From positions 1 through 44,618 of the forward strand of contig CANCJF010000007.1 of the NCBI GenBank assembly GCA_947378245.1: a stretch of 44,618 nt of DNA, read 5' to 3'. Below the pieces are notes generated by a model, which was not told the origin of the DNA, did not search any database, and saw nothing but the letters and a program-made list of their open reading frames with translations. Positions 32,471 through 41,932 of this stretch are shown piece after piece (positions within the stretch are counted from its first letter, which is position 1; every line of letters begins with the position of its first letter). A program made the translations under genes and the position numbers. The DNA is from Bacteroidota bacterium. Lineage in GTDB: Bacteria; Bacteroidota; Bacteroidia; Flavobacteriales_D; Crocinitomicaceae.

Positions 32471-33631
32471 ATGAGAAAAAAAATTTTACTACTAGGTTCG
32501 GGTGAGTTAGGTAAAGAATTTACCATCGCAGCACAACGTTTAGGTCAATATGTAATTGCGGTAGACAGCTATATAAATGCTCCAGCTATGCAAGTAGCGC
32601 ACGAATTTGAAGTGATTGATATGCTTAACGGTGATCAATTAGATGCGATTATTGCTAAACATCAACCTGATTTAATTGTTCCTGAAATTGAAGCAATCCG
32701 TACGGAACGTTTTTACGATTACGAAAAACAAGGAATTCAAGTAGTACCTAGTGCAAAAGCTGCAAATTTCACCATGAATCGTAAGGCGATTCGTGATCTT
32801 GCTGCAATTGAAGTTGGGGTTAGAACTGCAAAATATAAATATGCGACTTCATACGAGGAATTAGTGGAAGCTGTTAAATATACAGGTATGCCTTGTGTAG
32901 TTAAACCATTAATGTCAAGCTCTGGTAAAGGCCAATCGGTGATCAAATCACAAGCAGATTGGCAACATGCATGGGATTATGCGTTGGAAGGTTCACGTGG
33001 CGACTTAAAAGAAGTAATTGTGGAAGGTTTTATTGATTTCGAGTATGAAATTACCTTATTAACGGTTACCCAAAAAGACGGACCAACGTTGTTTTGTCCT
33101 CCAATTGGACACAGACAAGAACGTGGTGACTATCAAGAAAGCTGGCAACCGATGCCAATGAAGGAAGAACATTTAAAGGAAGCACAACAAATGGCAGCAG
33201 ATGTGACGAAAGCTTTAGGAGGCGCAGGACTTTGGGGTGTTGAATTTTTTATCACCAAAGAGGGTGCTTATTTCTCTGAATTGTCTCCGCGTCCTCACGA
33301 TACTGGTATGGTTACACTAGCAGGTACGCAATCCTACAACGAATTTGAATTACATGCCCGCGCAATCTTAAACATTCCAATTCCTCAAATCGATTTACTC
33401 CGTAATGGAGCGAGTGCGGTTGTTCTTGCATCAGAAACCTCTGAATCGGAACCAATTTTCTCAGGATTAGGTAAAGCGGCAATATTTTCTAACAGTGATT
33501 TACGTTTATTTGGAAAACCTTCGACAAGACCATACAGAAGAATGGCTGTAACTTTAACGTATGGTGAACAAGATGTAAAAGAACTTGTAGAGAAAGCACA
33601 AGCGATGGCAGCTGAAATTTCGGTGAAATAA
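32471..33631 (+). CDS. purT: Phosphoribosylglycinamide formyltransferase 2 (formate-dependent)
   Basis: PurT is an ATP-grasp enzyme that uses formate and ATP to formylate GAR in purine synthesis. The start ATG at 32471 gives [25 protein letters not shown], and the protein has 386 aa. Motifs include [23 protein letters not shown], the ATP-grasp segment [53 protein letters not shown], and the metal-binding [16 protein letters not shown]. The track's upstream extension ([11 protein letters not shown]) overlaps the promoter and is not translated if the mRNA is leaderless. It is a single gene followed by its own terminator. Confidence 0.97.
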   Translation: MRKKILLLGSGELGKEFTIAAQRLGQYVIAVDSYINAPAMQVAHEFEVIDMLNGDQLDAIIAKHQPDLIVPEIEAIRTERFYDYEKQGIQVVPSAKAANFTMNRKAIRDLAAIEVGVRTAKYKYATSYEELVEAVKYTGMPCVVKPLMSSSGKGQSVIKSQADWQHAWDYALEGSRGDLKEVIVEGFIDFEYEITLLTVTQKDGPTLFCPPIGHRQERGDYQESWQPMPMKEEHLKEAQQMAADVTKALGGAGLWGVEFFITKEGAYFSELSPRPHDTGMVTLAGTQSYNEFELHARAILNIPIPQIDLLRNGASAVVLASETSESEPIFSGLGKAAIFSNSDLRLFGKPSTRPYRRMAVTLTYGEQDVKELVEKAQAMAAEISVK

Positions 33632-33676
33632 ATAAATAATGTATATTCTACTATTACAATGACAATAATAAAAGTT

Positions 33677-33718
33677 CCGCAGTGATTTGTATAACAAATT
33701 AATTTACTAATCCTGCGG
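33677..33718 (+). terminator. Terminator after purT
   Basis: CCGCAG (33677-33682) pairs with CTGCGG (33713-33718), with an inner TTTG/CAAA-containing stem between them, and is followed by TTTTTTATTTT. It lies about 45 nt after the purT stop. Confidence 0.65.
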
Positions 33719-33786
33719 TTTTTTATTTTACATTGATAAAGTCAATATTTAATTTCCTTTTTATCTACTATTATTTCTTTTTCTCC

Positions 33787-33890
33787 TAAATTTCTTAATG
33801 GCAAAATATTACTTAGTGAGCAAAGCGAATATCTTAATTCTCCTAAAATTTTCATATATGCCTAAATGACTTAATTTCTTAATGGTTTTA
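33787..33890 (+). repeat. Degenerate AT-rich repeats (TTTCTTAATGG)
   Basis: TTTCTTAATGG occurs at 33791-33801 and 33875-33885, with further fragments of CCTAAA/CTTAAT between them. This looks like remnants of a dispersed non-coding repeat. Apart from the purT terminator, I see nothing else in 33632-33915. Confidence 0.5.
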
Positions 33891-33915
33891 ATGAAATTCC
33901 AACCTATAAACTAAA

Positions 33916-35073
33916 ATGAAAACAATCATCATTGGTGCCGGTCCATCTTCACTCATGGCTGCCACACAAGCTGTCAAAAATGGTTGTGAGGTTATTTTGT
34001 ATGAAAAGATGAAAACCGCAGGACGTAAATTTCTAGTCGCGGGTGACGGTGGTTTCAATCTTACTCATGATGGTTTATTGGATGACTTTGTTTCTAATTA
34101 TTCTCATCCTCAAATCGCGAATATCATCCGTCAGTTTACTAACGATGATTTAATTAGTTGGTTGAAAGAATTAGGTATAGAAACATACGTTGGTTCTTCT
34201 GGTAAGATTTTCCCTATCAAAGAAATAAAACCATCAATGGTCTTGAAAACATGGTTGCACTATTTGAATGATCAAGGAGTAAAATTTGTCTATAATGCAA
34301 CTCTCGAAGACTTTTCTTCAAATGAAGTGTTAATAAAAACAAAAGCAGGGTTAGAAAAACACCAATTCGACCACCTAATACTAGGTTTAGGTGCTGCTTC
34401 ATGGCCGAAAACTGGCTCTGATGCGTCATGGGTTTCACTGTTTCAAGCAAAAAACATTAAAGTTGTTCCATTTCAAGCTTCAAATGCTGGGGTAAATTGT
34501 ACTTTGCCTGCTGATTTCTTAAAAAAATTTCAAGGTACAATTTTGAAAAATGTGGTCGTTTCACACGATGGATCATTTCGTAAAGGAGAGGTAGTATTGA
34601 CAAATTATGGAGTAGAAGGAGCGCCTATTTATTATTTGAACCCTTCTTTACGAAAGAATCTTTCAGTTCCAATTTATATTGATTTTAAACCCAATTATTC
34701 GGAAAAGGAAATAATAGAAATCCTAAAGAATTGCAAAAACACTTCAGAGGGATTTAAGAAATTGAAATTATCTATTCCCTTTGTGTCTTGGTGTAAATCG
34801 TTCCTGACTAAGGAAGAATTTATTTCCAATGGTATAATTGCTAAGTTGGTAAAATCATTTCCCATACAACCAATTTCTTTCAGACCAATTGACGAAGCAA
34901 TCTCTTGTTGTGGAGGAGTTTCTTGGGAAGAATTAGATATAAATCTAAAATTAATTAAGTTTCCAAATATTAGTGTCGTTGGGGAAATGATTGATTGGGA
35001 TGCACCCACAGGAGGATATTTACTCCAAGCTTGTTTTTCCACAGGTTTCATCGCTACTAATAAAGTTTTCTGA
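33916..35073 (+). CDS. HI0933/BaiN-like NAD(P)/FAD-dependent oxidoreductase
   Basis: The 385-aa flavoprotein has an N-terminal FAD-binding Rossmann motif (MKTIIIGAGPSSLMAATQAVKNGCEVILYEK). The HI0933 signature follows (KTAGRKFLVAGDGGFNLTHD), then LKELGIETYVGSSGKIFP and LGLGAASWPKTGSDASW, and the C-terminal PISFRPIDEAISCCGGVSWEELD and GEMIDWDAPTGGYLLQACFSTGF. This matches the shorter subgroup of HI0933-like proteins (TIGR03862 type). The substrate is unknown. It has no obvious promoter and stands alone between purT and a convergent SPOR gene. Confidence 0.9.
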   Translation: MKTIIIGAGPSSLMAATQAVKNGCEVILYEKMKTAGRKFLVAGDGGFNLTHDGLLDDFVSNYSHPQIANIIRQFTNDDLISWLKELGIETYVGSSGKIFPIKEIKPSMVLKTWLHYLNDQGVKFVYNATLEDFSSNEVLIKTKAGLEKHQFDHLILGLGAASWPKTGSDASWVSLFQAKNIKVVPFQASNAGVNCTLPADFLKKFQGTILKNVVVSHDGSFRKGEVVLTNYGVEGAPIYYLNPSLRKNLSVPIYIDFKPNYSEKEIIEILKNCKNTSEGFKKLKLSIPFVSWCKSFLTKEEFISNGIIAKLVKSFPIQPISFRPIDEAISCCGGVSWEELDINLKLIKFPNISVVGEMIDWDAPTGGYLLQACFSTGFIATNKVF

Positions 35074-35188
35074 AAAGGTATTTCATCAAATATTGACTAC
35101 TTAATTTAATTTTTATATGTTCTGATACATCGTCATATATTCCTTTAATTAGATTGTCTAATCGTTTCTTGAAGTTCTAGAAGTGTCG

Positions 35189-35629
35189 TTATTTCGTTAT
35201 TTCGTCACCCTTCTCTTTTGAATCCCAATTGTCCTCATCATCATTTGGAACATTTATTGCTGTTTTAATTATAAAGTTTTCTGGATATTCTCTAAATATT
35301 TCTTTTTTGAAACGTTCAGCATCATTTTTTTCAGTGAAATCTCCAACACGTAGTATGTAATTTGGTGCATCAAAAGTGATGTATGTTTCCATTTTTGGAT
35401 ATTGTTTTATGAATTTCATACGTATTTCGTTCACCTTATCTTTATCAGTACTAAAGAAAATTTGTAAACGATATCCTGCAGTCGATACACGTCGAACGTT
35501 ACTCTTGTTTTTGATTAACTCATCAATTTTCTTATCTTTTATTATAACAACTCCATTATTATCTTTAGTGTTTTGGCTAAAAATGAATGTAGAAATTATA
35601 ACTAATAATGTACTTAAAAGTGTTTTCAT
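35189..35629 (-). CDS. Exported SPOR-domain-like protein
   Basis: The 146-aa protein started at the ATG at 35629 has a signal peptide (MKTLLSTLLVIISTFIFSQ). Its body has a SPOR-like pattern: GYRLQIFFSTDKDKVNEIRMKFIKQYP, then PNYILRVGDFTEKNDAERFKKEIFREYPENFIIKTAI. SPOR domains bind denuded peptidoglycan glycan strands, so a periplasmic cell-wall role is likely. The track's start (35668) adds residues overlapping an exact -7 box. That box lies 5 nt before the ATG, so this is another candidate leaderless gene. The C-terminal tail is acidic (NDDEDNWDSKEKGDE). Confidence 0.85.
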   Translation of the reverse strand: MKTLLSTLLVIISTFIFSQNTKDNNGVVIIKDKKIDELIKNKSNVRRVSTAGYRLQIFFSTDKDKVNEIRMKFIKQYPKMETYITFDAPNYILRVGDFTEKNDAERFKKEIFREYPENFIIKTAINVPNDDEDNWDSKEKGDEITK

Positions 35630-35634
35630 AATTA

Positions 35635-35642
35635 CAAAGATA
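35635..35642 (-). promoter_or_regulatory. -7 box 5 nt before the SPOR-protein ATG
   Basis: TATCTTTG on the minus strand matches TAnnTTTG, with the ATG beginning 5 nt downstream. No good -33 element is visible. Confidence 0.5.
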
Positions 35643-35754
35643 TAGTTTAAATAATAAATAGCTTTCATTGAGTTGTAAGCATACTAATGTTAATTGATAA
35701 TATTTTACCTTTTCTTATTTAGAATCATTTTAAATTAAAAAAACGAACATTAAA

Positions 35755-35774
35755 ATTGTCATAGAATTGTCATA
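35755..35774 (+). promoter_or_regulatory. Direct repeat ATTGTCATA x2 in the act promoter region
   Basis: ATTGTCATA occurs at 35755-35763 and 35766-35774 with an 11-bp period. It overlaps the likely -33 element of the act operon, so it is a candidate regulator-binding site. Confidence 0.4.
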
Positions 35775-35799
35775 AATCCCCCTGATTATTTTAATTTTG
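35767..35799 (+). promoter_or_regulatory. Promoter of the actABCDEF operon
   Basis: TTG (35767-35769), 22 nt, then TAATTTTG (35792-35799) fits the Bacteroidota consensus. The actA ATG at 35845 follows after 45 nt. The upstream TTG start in the ORF track lies inside this box and is rejected. Confidence 0.6.
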
Positions 35800-35844
35800 C
35801 GCCTGTCAAATGGTGTATTTTCTCACACGACAAAAAATTTATTT

Positions 35845-37191
35845 ATGAAAATATCTATAAATCAGATGTTTAAATCTATTAACAAATGGTGTGTTGCCGC
35901 ATTAACATTCTTGTTTTTTGCTGGTTCATTCAACGCTAATGCACAAGGAGAAGGTCTTTTCAAGGCTAAATGTGCTACTTGTCACCAACCGCATAAGAAC
36001 GGTACGGGACCAAAATTATTTGAAGTTCGTAAGAAATGGGCTGATGGTGGAGCTAAAGAAGGTTCGATTTACCAATGGGTAAACAACTGGCAAGCTGCTG
36101 CTGCTTCTGATCCTTATGCTCAAACAGTTTCTACGTGGGCTGCGAGTGCAATGCAAGCTTTTCCAGAATTGAAAAAAGAAGAGATTGATGCGATTTTTGA
36201 TTACGTAGATTCTACTCCAGATCCTGCTGCTGCTGCAGATGGGAAAGATGGTGCTGTTGATGGAGTTGCTACTACTGAAGAAACGGAAGAAGGTTCTTTC
36301 TCTTGGGTGTGGATTTTACTAGGAGTAATCTTTGCAGTGATTATTGGTGCTGTTAGTGGTGTTCGCCGTCAATTGAAAGCTGCGTTAAGTGATTCTAAAG
36401 ATGCTGACGAACAAAGCTATATGCAAGAGTTCAAAACTTGGGCTTGGAAGAATAAGATTTATGTAGGTATTGCTACTTTAGTATTAGTGATGTCTTTAAT
36501 CGTTTCCTTAGTTTTAAGTTTAGGTGATATCGGTGTAGTGGAAGATTATCAACCATCTCAACCAATAGAATTTCCTCACGATATTCATACAGGTGTTAAC
36601 GGAATTGACTGTAAATACTGTCACAATTCAGTGACAAAATCTAAATCTGCTGGTTTACCATCAGTGAATGTTTGTATGAATTGCCACAAACAAGTGAATG
36701 GTAGAACCCCTGCACAACAAGAAAAAATCAAAGCTGTGTATGCTGCTGCTGGTTGGAGTACGGAAGGAGCTGGTTCTTACACAGGTCATACTAAACCTAT
36801 CAAATGGAACAAAGTGCACGTTCTTCCTGATCACGTTTACTTTAATCACTCTCAACACGTTGTTGTTGGTGGTGTTGATTGTAAACAATGTCACGGCGAT
36901 ATGACGAAACAAAAAGAAACAGCACGTGTAGTTCCTGTAGGTGAGTTGAACAAAATTGAAGGTAACATTCCATTAACTCGTCCTACTTTAACAATGGGAT
37001 GGTGTATCGAATGTCACGGCGAAAAAGCAATCCAAGAAGGACCATTAGATGGTAAAAAAGATGGATACTATGATGAAATTCATAAACGTCTGTTGAATAA
37101 CGACAAGTCTCTTTACAACAAGTACCTAGAAGATGGTAAAGTTACCGTGAAAGAACTTGGTGGATGGGAATGTGCAAAATGTCACTATTAA
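35845..37191 (+). CDS. actA: Alternative complex III subunit ActA, multiheme cytochrome c with extra N-terminal monoheme domain
   Basis: ActA is the periplasmic electron-transfer subunit of alternative complex III, which oxidises menaquinol and passes electrons towards cytochrome oxidase. The 448-aa protein has a signal peptide (ending FAGSFNANAQ) and a monoheme class-I-like domain (CATCH, with a likely Met ligand in ASAMQAFP). Two hydrophobic segments follow (WVWILLGVIFAVIIGAVSG; VGIATLVLVMSLIVSLVLSLG), then a pentaheme region with CKYCH, CMNCH, CKQCH, CIECH and CAKCH. That makes six CxxCH sites in one protein, one more than the pentaheme core known for ActA. It is first in actABCDEF. Confidence 0.93.
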   Translation: MKISINQMFKSINKWCVAALTFLFFAGSFNANAQGEGLFKAKCATCHQPHKNGTGPKLFEVRKKWADGGAKEGSIYQWVNNWQAAAASDPYAQTVSTWAASAMQAFPELKKEEIDAIFDYVDSTPDPAAAADGKDGAVDGVATTEETEEGSFSWVWILLGVIFAVIIGAVSGVRRQLKAALSDSKDADEQSYMQEFKTWAWKNKIYVGIATLVLVMSLIVSLVLSLGDIGVVEDYQPSQPIEFPHDIHTGVNGIDCKYCHNSVTKSKSAGLPSVNVCMNCHKQVNGRTPAQQEKIKAVYAAAGWSTEGAGSYTGHTKPIKWNKVHVLPDHVYFNHSQHVVVGGVDCKQCHGDMTKQKETARVVPVGELNKIEGNIPLTRPTLTMGWCIECHGEKAIQEGPLDGKKDGYYDEIHKRLLNNDKSLYNKYLEDGKVTVKELGGWECAKCHY

Positions 37192-37216
37192 TAACAAACG
37201 ACTAGGCTAAAAGCAT

Positions 37217-40200
37217 ATGAGTACGACTAGAAAATATTGGAAAGGTCTTGAAGAATTAAACGAAACTCCAAGTTTCGTGCAAGGTAGAGACCAAGAGTTT
37301 CCTCAATCCATGTCAGTGGATGAATTTTTAGCAGATGAAAACCTAAAAGAAACTTCTACTGCTCGTAGAGATTTCTTGAAATTCTTAGGTTTTAGTGTTG
37401 CTGCTGCTACTGTTGCTGCGTGTGAATCACCAGTGACTAAAGCAATTCCTTATGTAGTTAAACCAGAAAACGTAACTCCAGGTATGCCTACTTGGTACGC
37501 TTCTACGTATTATGACGGAACATCTTATGCTTCTATCTTAGTGAAAACGAGAGAAGGTCGTCCTATCTATATTAAAGGAAATAAAGATTTCGGAATCACT
37601 AAAGGTTCTGCCAATCCACAAATTATTGCTTCTGTTCTTCCTATATATGATTCTGCTCGTTTAGCAGGAGCTAGAAAAGGAAATAATGCAGCTTCTTGGT
37701 CAACAGTTGATGGGGATATCACTGCGAAATTGAAAGAAATCACTGCTAAAAAAGGAAAAGTAGTTTTAGTGTCAAATACAATTATCTCTCCATCTACGAA
37801 TGCTGCAATTGCTAAATTGAAAGCTAAAGTGAATGGTGGTGATGAAACTGGAACTTCTTTTGAGCATATTCAATACGATGCTGTTTCTTATGCAGGTATC
37901 AGAAATGCTAATAAAGAATCTTTCGGAACAGACTTTATTCCTGATTATGATTTTTCTAAAGCAAAAACAATTGTTTCTGTTGGAGCTGATTTCTTATCTA
38001 CATGGTTATTAGCTACTGAATATACACCACAATGGAGCTCTAGAAGAAATCCTGATGGCGAATGGATGTCTAAACATTTCCAATTTGAATCTGTACTTTC
38101 TATCACTGGATCGAATGCTGATTATAGAGGAATGGTTAAACCATCTGAAGAAGCAAATGTACTAGCTTACTTATTAAATAAATTCGGTGTTAAAACGGCC
38201 GCAACAACTACGCTTTCTAAACAAGCACAAGATGTTGCTGATTTGGCTTACGAATCATTGAAAAAATCAAAAGGTGAATCAATTGTTGTTGCTGGTTCTA
38301 ATAACACTGCTGTTCAAATCTTGACTAATAAGTTGAACGCTGTTTTAGGAACTTATGGTAAAACAATCAACACTTCAAATACAGTAAATTTATTTGCTTC
38401 TAACGATGAGGCATTAAATACATTCGTAACAAACACTATCGCAGGTAAAGCTCCTGCTGCTGTGATTTTCTACGGCGTTAACCCTGTATATACATTAGCA
38501 AACGGTGAAGCCTTTGGTAAAGCATTAGCAAAAGTGGATTTAACAATCTCTTTAGCTGGTTATACAGATGAAACTGCATCTAAATGTAAATTCATCTGCC
38601 CTGATCACCACGCATTAGAAGCATGGAATGATTTTAATCCAAAGAAAAATCACTTTGCTATTGCGCAACCTACTATTCGTCCATTGTTTGAAACTTCTGC
38701 TGCTCAAGAGTCTTTCTTAGTGTGGGCTGGAGCTGCTAAACGTGGAGGAAAAGATTCTTCAGTAGTTTATGATTTAATTAAAACTACTTGGTCAGCGGAT
38801 AATATTAAAGCTACATCTAAATATGCTGATTTCGAGACTTTCTGGAATAAAGCAATTCACGATAGTTGTATTGATGTTGCTGTTGAAAATACACCTTCTG
38901 TGTTCAATGACGCAGCATTAGCTAAAGTTGCTGGAAAATTACCAAAAGTTGCTGCTTTAGAAGTTGTACTTTATAGAAAAGCTGGTATTGGTGTTGGTGC
39001 ACAAGCAAACAACCCATGGTTACAAGAGTTACCAGATCCAGTATCTAAAGTAACATGGGATAACTATATTACGATGAACCCAACTGAAATGGGTACAACG
39101 TATGCTACAACTTTCGATCAAGAAAATGGATTAAATCTTGCTTCTGTGAAAGTTGGTAACAAAGAATTGACATTGCCAGTTTACCCATCTCCAGGTCAAG
39201 CGCCAGGTACTGTGGGGATCGCATTAGGATATGGAAGAGGTGCTAACGATGAGAATATCGGAAACGCTGCATTCCAAACAAAAGAATACGGAGGTCACGC
39301 GACTGACGAAAATGGTAAACGTTTACCAATTGGTAAGAATGCATTTGTATTCACTTCTTTTGAAAATGGAACGTTGTCTTATTCTGCTAATGGATCAATC
39401 ACGAAAGTGGATGGTATTTATCCAATCGCTGCGACTCAGATTCACCATACAGTTATGGGACGTCATTCAATTGTACGTGAAACTACTTTAGATATCTATT
39501 CTTCAAAAGACAAAGAAGCATACAATCCAGCACACATGTTGGAAACACATCACGGACCTGAGCATATTAGTAAGTTTGACTTATGGGAGGCTCATCCAGT
39601 AGAGAAAATCGGTCACAGATGGGGTATGACTATCGACCTTTCTTCTTGTATCGGTTGTGGTTCTTGTTTGGTTGCTTGTCAATCTGAAAACAACGTTCCT
39701 GTTGTTGGTAAAGATGAAGTACGTAGAGGTCGTGAAATGCACTGGTTACGTATTGACCGTTACTATGCATCTGATGAAGAAGCTACAGTAGGTACAAGAG
39801 AAAATAAAGAAACTTTTGATTATGGAAAAGCGGAAGTAGCTGCCCAAAATCCAAAAGTAGTTCATATGCCAATGATGTGTCAACACTGTAACCACGCTTC
39901 TTGTGAAACAGTTTGTCCTGTGGCTGCAACTAACCATAGTAATGAAGGTTTAAACCAAATGGCTTACAACAGATGTATTGGTACAAGATATTGTGCAAAC
40001 AACTGTCCTTATAAAGTACGTCGTTTCAACTGGTTTAACTACCCATCTTATAAAAAATTCACACAAGTGAACCCTGCACAAGACGATTTGGGTCGTATGG
40101 TGTTAAATCCAGACGTTACAGTTCGTACACGTGGGGTAATGGAAAAATGTTCATTCTGTGTACAAAAAATTCAAGCTGGTAAATTAGTTGCTAAAAAAGA

Positions 40201-40480
40201 AGCTAGACCAGTTGTTGATGGAGACGTAACTACTGCTTGTGCTGAAGTTTGTCCTACAAACGCAATCACTGTTGGTGATTGGAACGATATCAAATCTATG
40301 GTTCGTAAAAACGCTGACGATAAACGTTCTTACCAAGCTTTAGAAGAAGTAGGGGTAAAACCAAACGTTTGGTACCAAGTAAAAGTTAGAAATGAAAAAA
40401 ATGCTGACTTAGAAAAGTTACAAGTTGTAAAAGAATCTGCTCACCACGGTGAGAAGAAAGATAATAAAGCTCATCATTAA
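37217..40480 (+). CDS. actB: Alternative complex III iron-sulfur subunit ActB (fused ActB1/ActB2)
   Basis: The 1087-aa protein joins a molybdopterin-oxidoreductase-like domain (about 60-770) to a ferredoxin-like iron-sulfur domain (about 800-1040). The N-terminus has the extended pre-Tat region (KYWKGLEELNETPSF) and a twin-arginine signal RRDFLKFLGFSVAAATVAAC whose Cys looks like a lipoprotein site. Cluster ligands are in CIGCGSCLVACQSENNVP, CQHCNHASCETVCPVAATN, CIGTRYCANNCPYKVRR and CSFCVQKI...CAEVCPTNAI. In characterised complexes the first domain carries no molybdenum cofactor. The tail is His-rich (ESAHHGEKKDNKAHH). It lies 25 nt after actA and 18 nt before actC. Confidence 0.95.
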   Translation: MSTTRKYWKGLEELNETPSFVQGRDQEFPQSMSVDEFLADENLKETSTARRDFLKFLGFSVAAATVAACESPVTKAIPYVVKPENVTPGMPTWYASTYYDGTSYASILVKTREGRPIYIKGNKDFGITKGSANPQIIASVLPIYDSARLAGARKGNNAASWSTVDGDITAKLKEITAKKGKVVLVSNTIISPSTNAAIAKLKAKVNGGDETGTSFEHIQYDAVSYAGIRNANKESFGTDFIPDYDFSKAKTIVSVGADFLSTWLLATEYTPQWSSRRNPDGEWMSKHFQFESVLSITGSNADYRGMVKPSEEANVLAYLLNKFGVKTAATTTLSKQAQDVADLAYESLKKSKGESIVVAGSNNTAVQILTNKLNAVLGTYGKTINTSNTVNLFASNDEALNTFVTNTIAGKAPAAVIFYGVNPVYTLANGEAFGKALAKVDLTISLAGYTDETASKCKFICPDHHALEAWNDFNPKKNHFAIAQPTIRPLFETSAAQESFLVWAGAAKRGGKDSSVVYDLIKTTWSADNIKATSKYADFETFWNKAIHDSCIDVAVENTPSVFNDAALAKVAGKLPKVAALEVVLYRKAGIGVGAQANNPWLQELPDPVSKVTWDNYITMNPTEMGTTYATTFDQENGLNLASVKVGNKELTLPVYPSPGQAPGTVGIALGYGRGANDENIGNAAFQTKEYGGHATDENGKRLPIGKNAFVFTSFENGTLSYSANGSITKVDGIYPIAATQIHHTVMGRHSIVRETTLDIYSSKDKEAYNPAHMLETHHGPEHISKFDLWEAHPVEKIGHRWGMTIDLSSCIGCGSCLVACQSENNVPVVGKDEVRRGREMHWLRIDRYYASDEEATVGTRENKETFDYGKAEVAAQNPKVVHMPMMCQHCNHASCETVCPVAATNHSNEGLNQMAYNRCIGTRYCANNCPYKVRRFNWFNYPSYKKFTQVNPAQDDLGRMVLNPDVTVRTRGVMEKCSFCVQKIQAGKLVAKKEARPVVDGDVTTACAEVCPTNAITVGDWNDIKSMVRKNADDKRSYQALEEVGVKPNVWYQVKVRNEKNADLEKLQVVKESAHHGEKKDNKAHH

Positions 40481-40498
40481 TCGCTAAATTAGAAAGTA

Positions 40499-41923
40499 AT
40501 GCATAAGGAAGCAGCAATAAGAGAACCTCTAATTTTAGGTCACAAAACGTACACAGACATTACAGCAGATGTATGTAAACCTATCGAGGACAAAGCACCA
40601 AAAATGTGGTATGTTCTTTTCTCTATCGCATTGATTATTGGTTTATATGGAGTTGGGTGTATTGCCTACTTAATTGGAACTGGTATCGGTGTATGGGGAT
40701 TAAACAAAACAATTGGTTGGGCATGGGATATCACTAACTTCGTTTGGTGGGTAGGTATCGGTCACGCTGGTACATTAATTTCAGCAGTGTTATTGTTATT
40801 CAGACAGAAATGGAGAATGGCGATTAACCGTTCAGCGGAAGCAATGACGATTTTCGCGGTATTCATGGCTGGTATTTTCCCTATGATTCACATGGGAAGA
40901 ATTTGGTTAGCTTACTGGGTAGTTCCAATACCTAATCAATTCGGTTCGTTATGGGTAAACTTTAATTCTCCACTTCTTTGGGACGTATTCGCGATTTCAA
41001 CGTATTTATCTGTATCTGTTGTTTTCTGGTACATTGGTTTAATTCCTGATTTCGCTACTTTAAGAGATAGAGTTAAAAGACCTATCCCAAAGAAAATGTA
41101 TTCTATCCTTTCTTTTGGTTGGTCAGGTAGAGCCAAAAACTGGAATCGTTTTGAAATGGTTTCTTTAATATTAGCTGGTTTAGCTACACCGCTTGTATTC
41201 TCTGTACACTCGATTGTATCGTTTGACTTTGCTACATCGGTTATACCAGGATGGCATACAACAATCTTCCCTCCATACTTCGTTGCTGGTGCGGTATTCT
41301 CAGGATTCGCAATGGTTCAAACGTTAATGTTGGTTATGCGTAAAGCAATGCGTTTGGAAGCTTACATACACACTCGTCACGTAGAATACATGAACATTGT
41401 AATCATGGTTACTGGTTCTATCGTTGGTACTGCGTATATCACTGAGTTATTTATCTCTTGGTATTCCGGAGTTGAGTATGAAGCGTATGCGTTTATCAAC
41501 CGTTTCTCTGGGCCATATTGGTGGGCATATTGGTCTATGATGACTTGTAACGTAATTTCTCCTCAATTAATGTGGATTCGTCCTTTAAGAAGAAGTTTAT
41601 TGTTCACATTCATTATTTCTATAGTTGTAAATATTGGTATGTGGTTTGAGCGTTATGTTATTATCGTTTCTTCTATACACCGTGATTATTTACCTTCTTC
41701 TTGGAGTATGCACTACCCAAGTCATATTGACTTAGGTGTGTATGTTGGAACTATTGGTTTGTTCTTCGTATTCTTCTTATTGTTTGCGAGATTCTTCCCA
41801 GTTTTACCAATTGCTGAGTTGAAAACAATCTTAAAATCTTCTGGTGAGTCTTACAAAAACGCTCCAGATACTCATGGACACGATGGACATGGAGAAGGTA
41901 ACCATAATACTAACAATCATTAA
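40499..41923 (+). CDS. actC: Alternative complex III membrane subunit ActC (NrfD-like)
   Basis: The 474-aa NrfD-family integral membrane protein has about ten helices and is one of two quinol-site-bearing subunits (ActC and ActF). Characteristic segments are FVWWVGIGHAGTLISAVLLLF, AEAMTIFAVFMAGIFPMIHMGR, VSFDFATSVIPGWHTTIFPPYFVAGAVFSGFAMV and HYPSHIDLGVYVGTIGLFF. The C-terminal tail is His/Gly-rich (THGHDGHGEGNHNTNNH), which may be a metal-binding or simply flexible tail. It follows actB by 18 nt and precedes actD by 9 nt. Confidence 0.96.
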   Translation: MHKEAAIREPLILGHKTYTDITADVCKPIEDKAPKMWYVLFSIALIIGLYGVGCIAYLIGTGIGVWGLNKTIGWAWDITNFVWWVGIGHAGTLISAVLLLFRQKWRMAINRSAEAMTIFAVFMAGIFPMIHMGRIWLAYWVVPIPNQFGSLWVNFNSPLLWDVFAISTYLSVSVVFWYIGLIPDFATLRDRVKRPIPKKMYSILSFGWSGRAKNWNRFEMVSLILAGLATPLVFSVHSIVSFDFATSVIPGWHTTIFPPYFVAGAVFSGFAMVQTLMLVMRKAMRLEAYIHTRHVEYMNIVIMVTGSIVGTAYITELFISWYSGVEYEAYAFINRFSGPYWWAYWSMMTCNVISPQLMWIRPLRRSLLFTFIISIVVNIGMWFERYVIIVSSIHRDYLPSSWSMHYPSHIDLGVYVGTIGLFFVFFLLFARFFPVLPIAELKTILKSSGESYKNAPDTHGHDGHGEGNHNTNNH

Positions 41924-41932
41924 TAAGGAGTC

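Noticed and set aside
35797-35844. TTG-initiated extension of actA
   Set aside because: The TTG lies inside the likely -7 box, and the ATG at 35845 begins a normal signal sequence.
39231-39491. 86-aa ORF inside actB
   Set aside because: It is an internal out-of-frame shadow of ActB.
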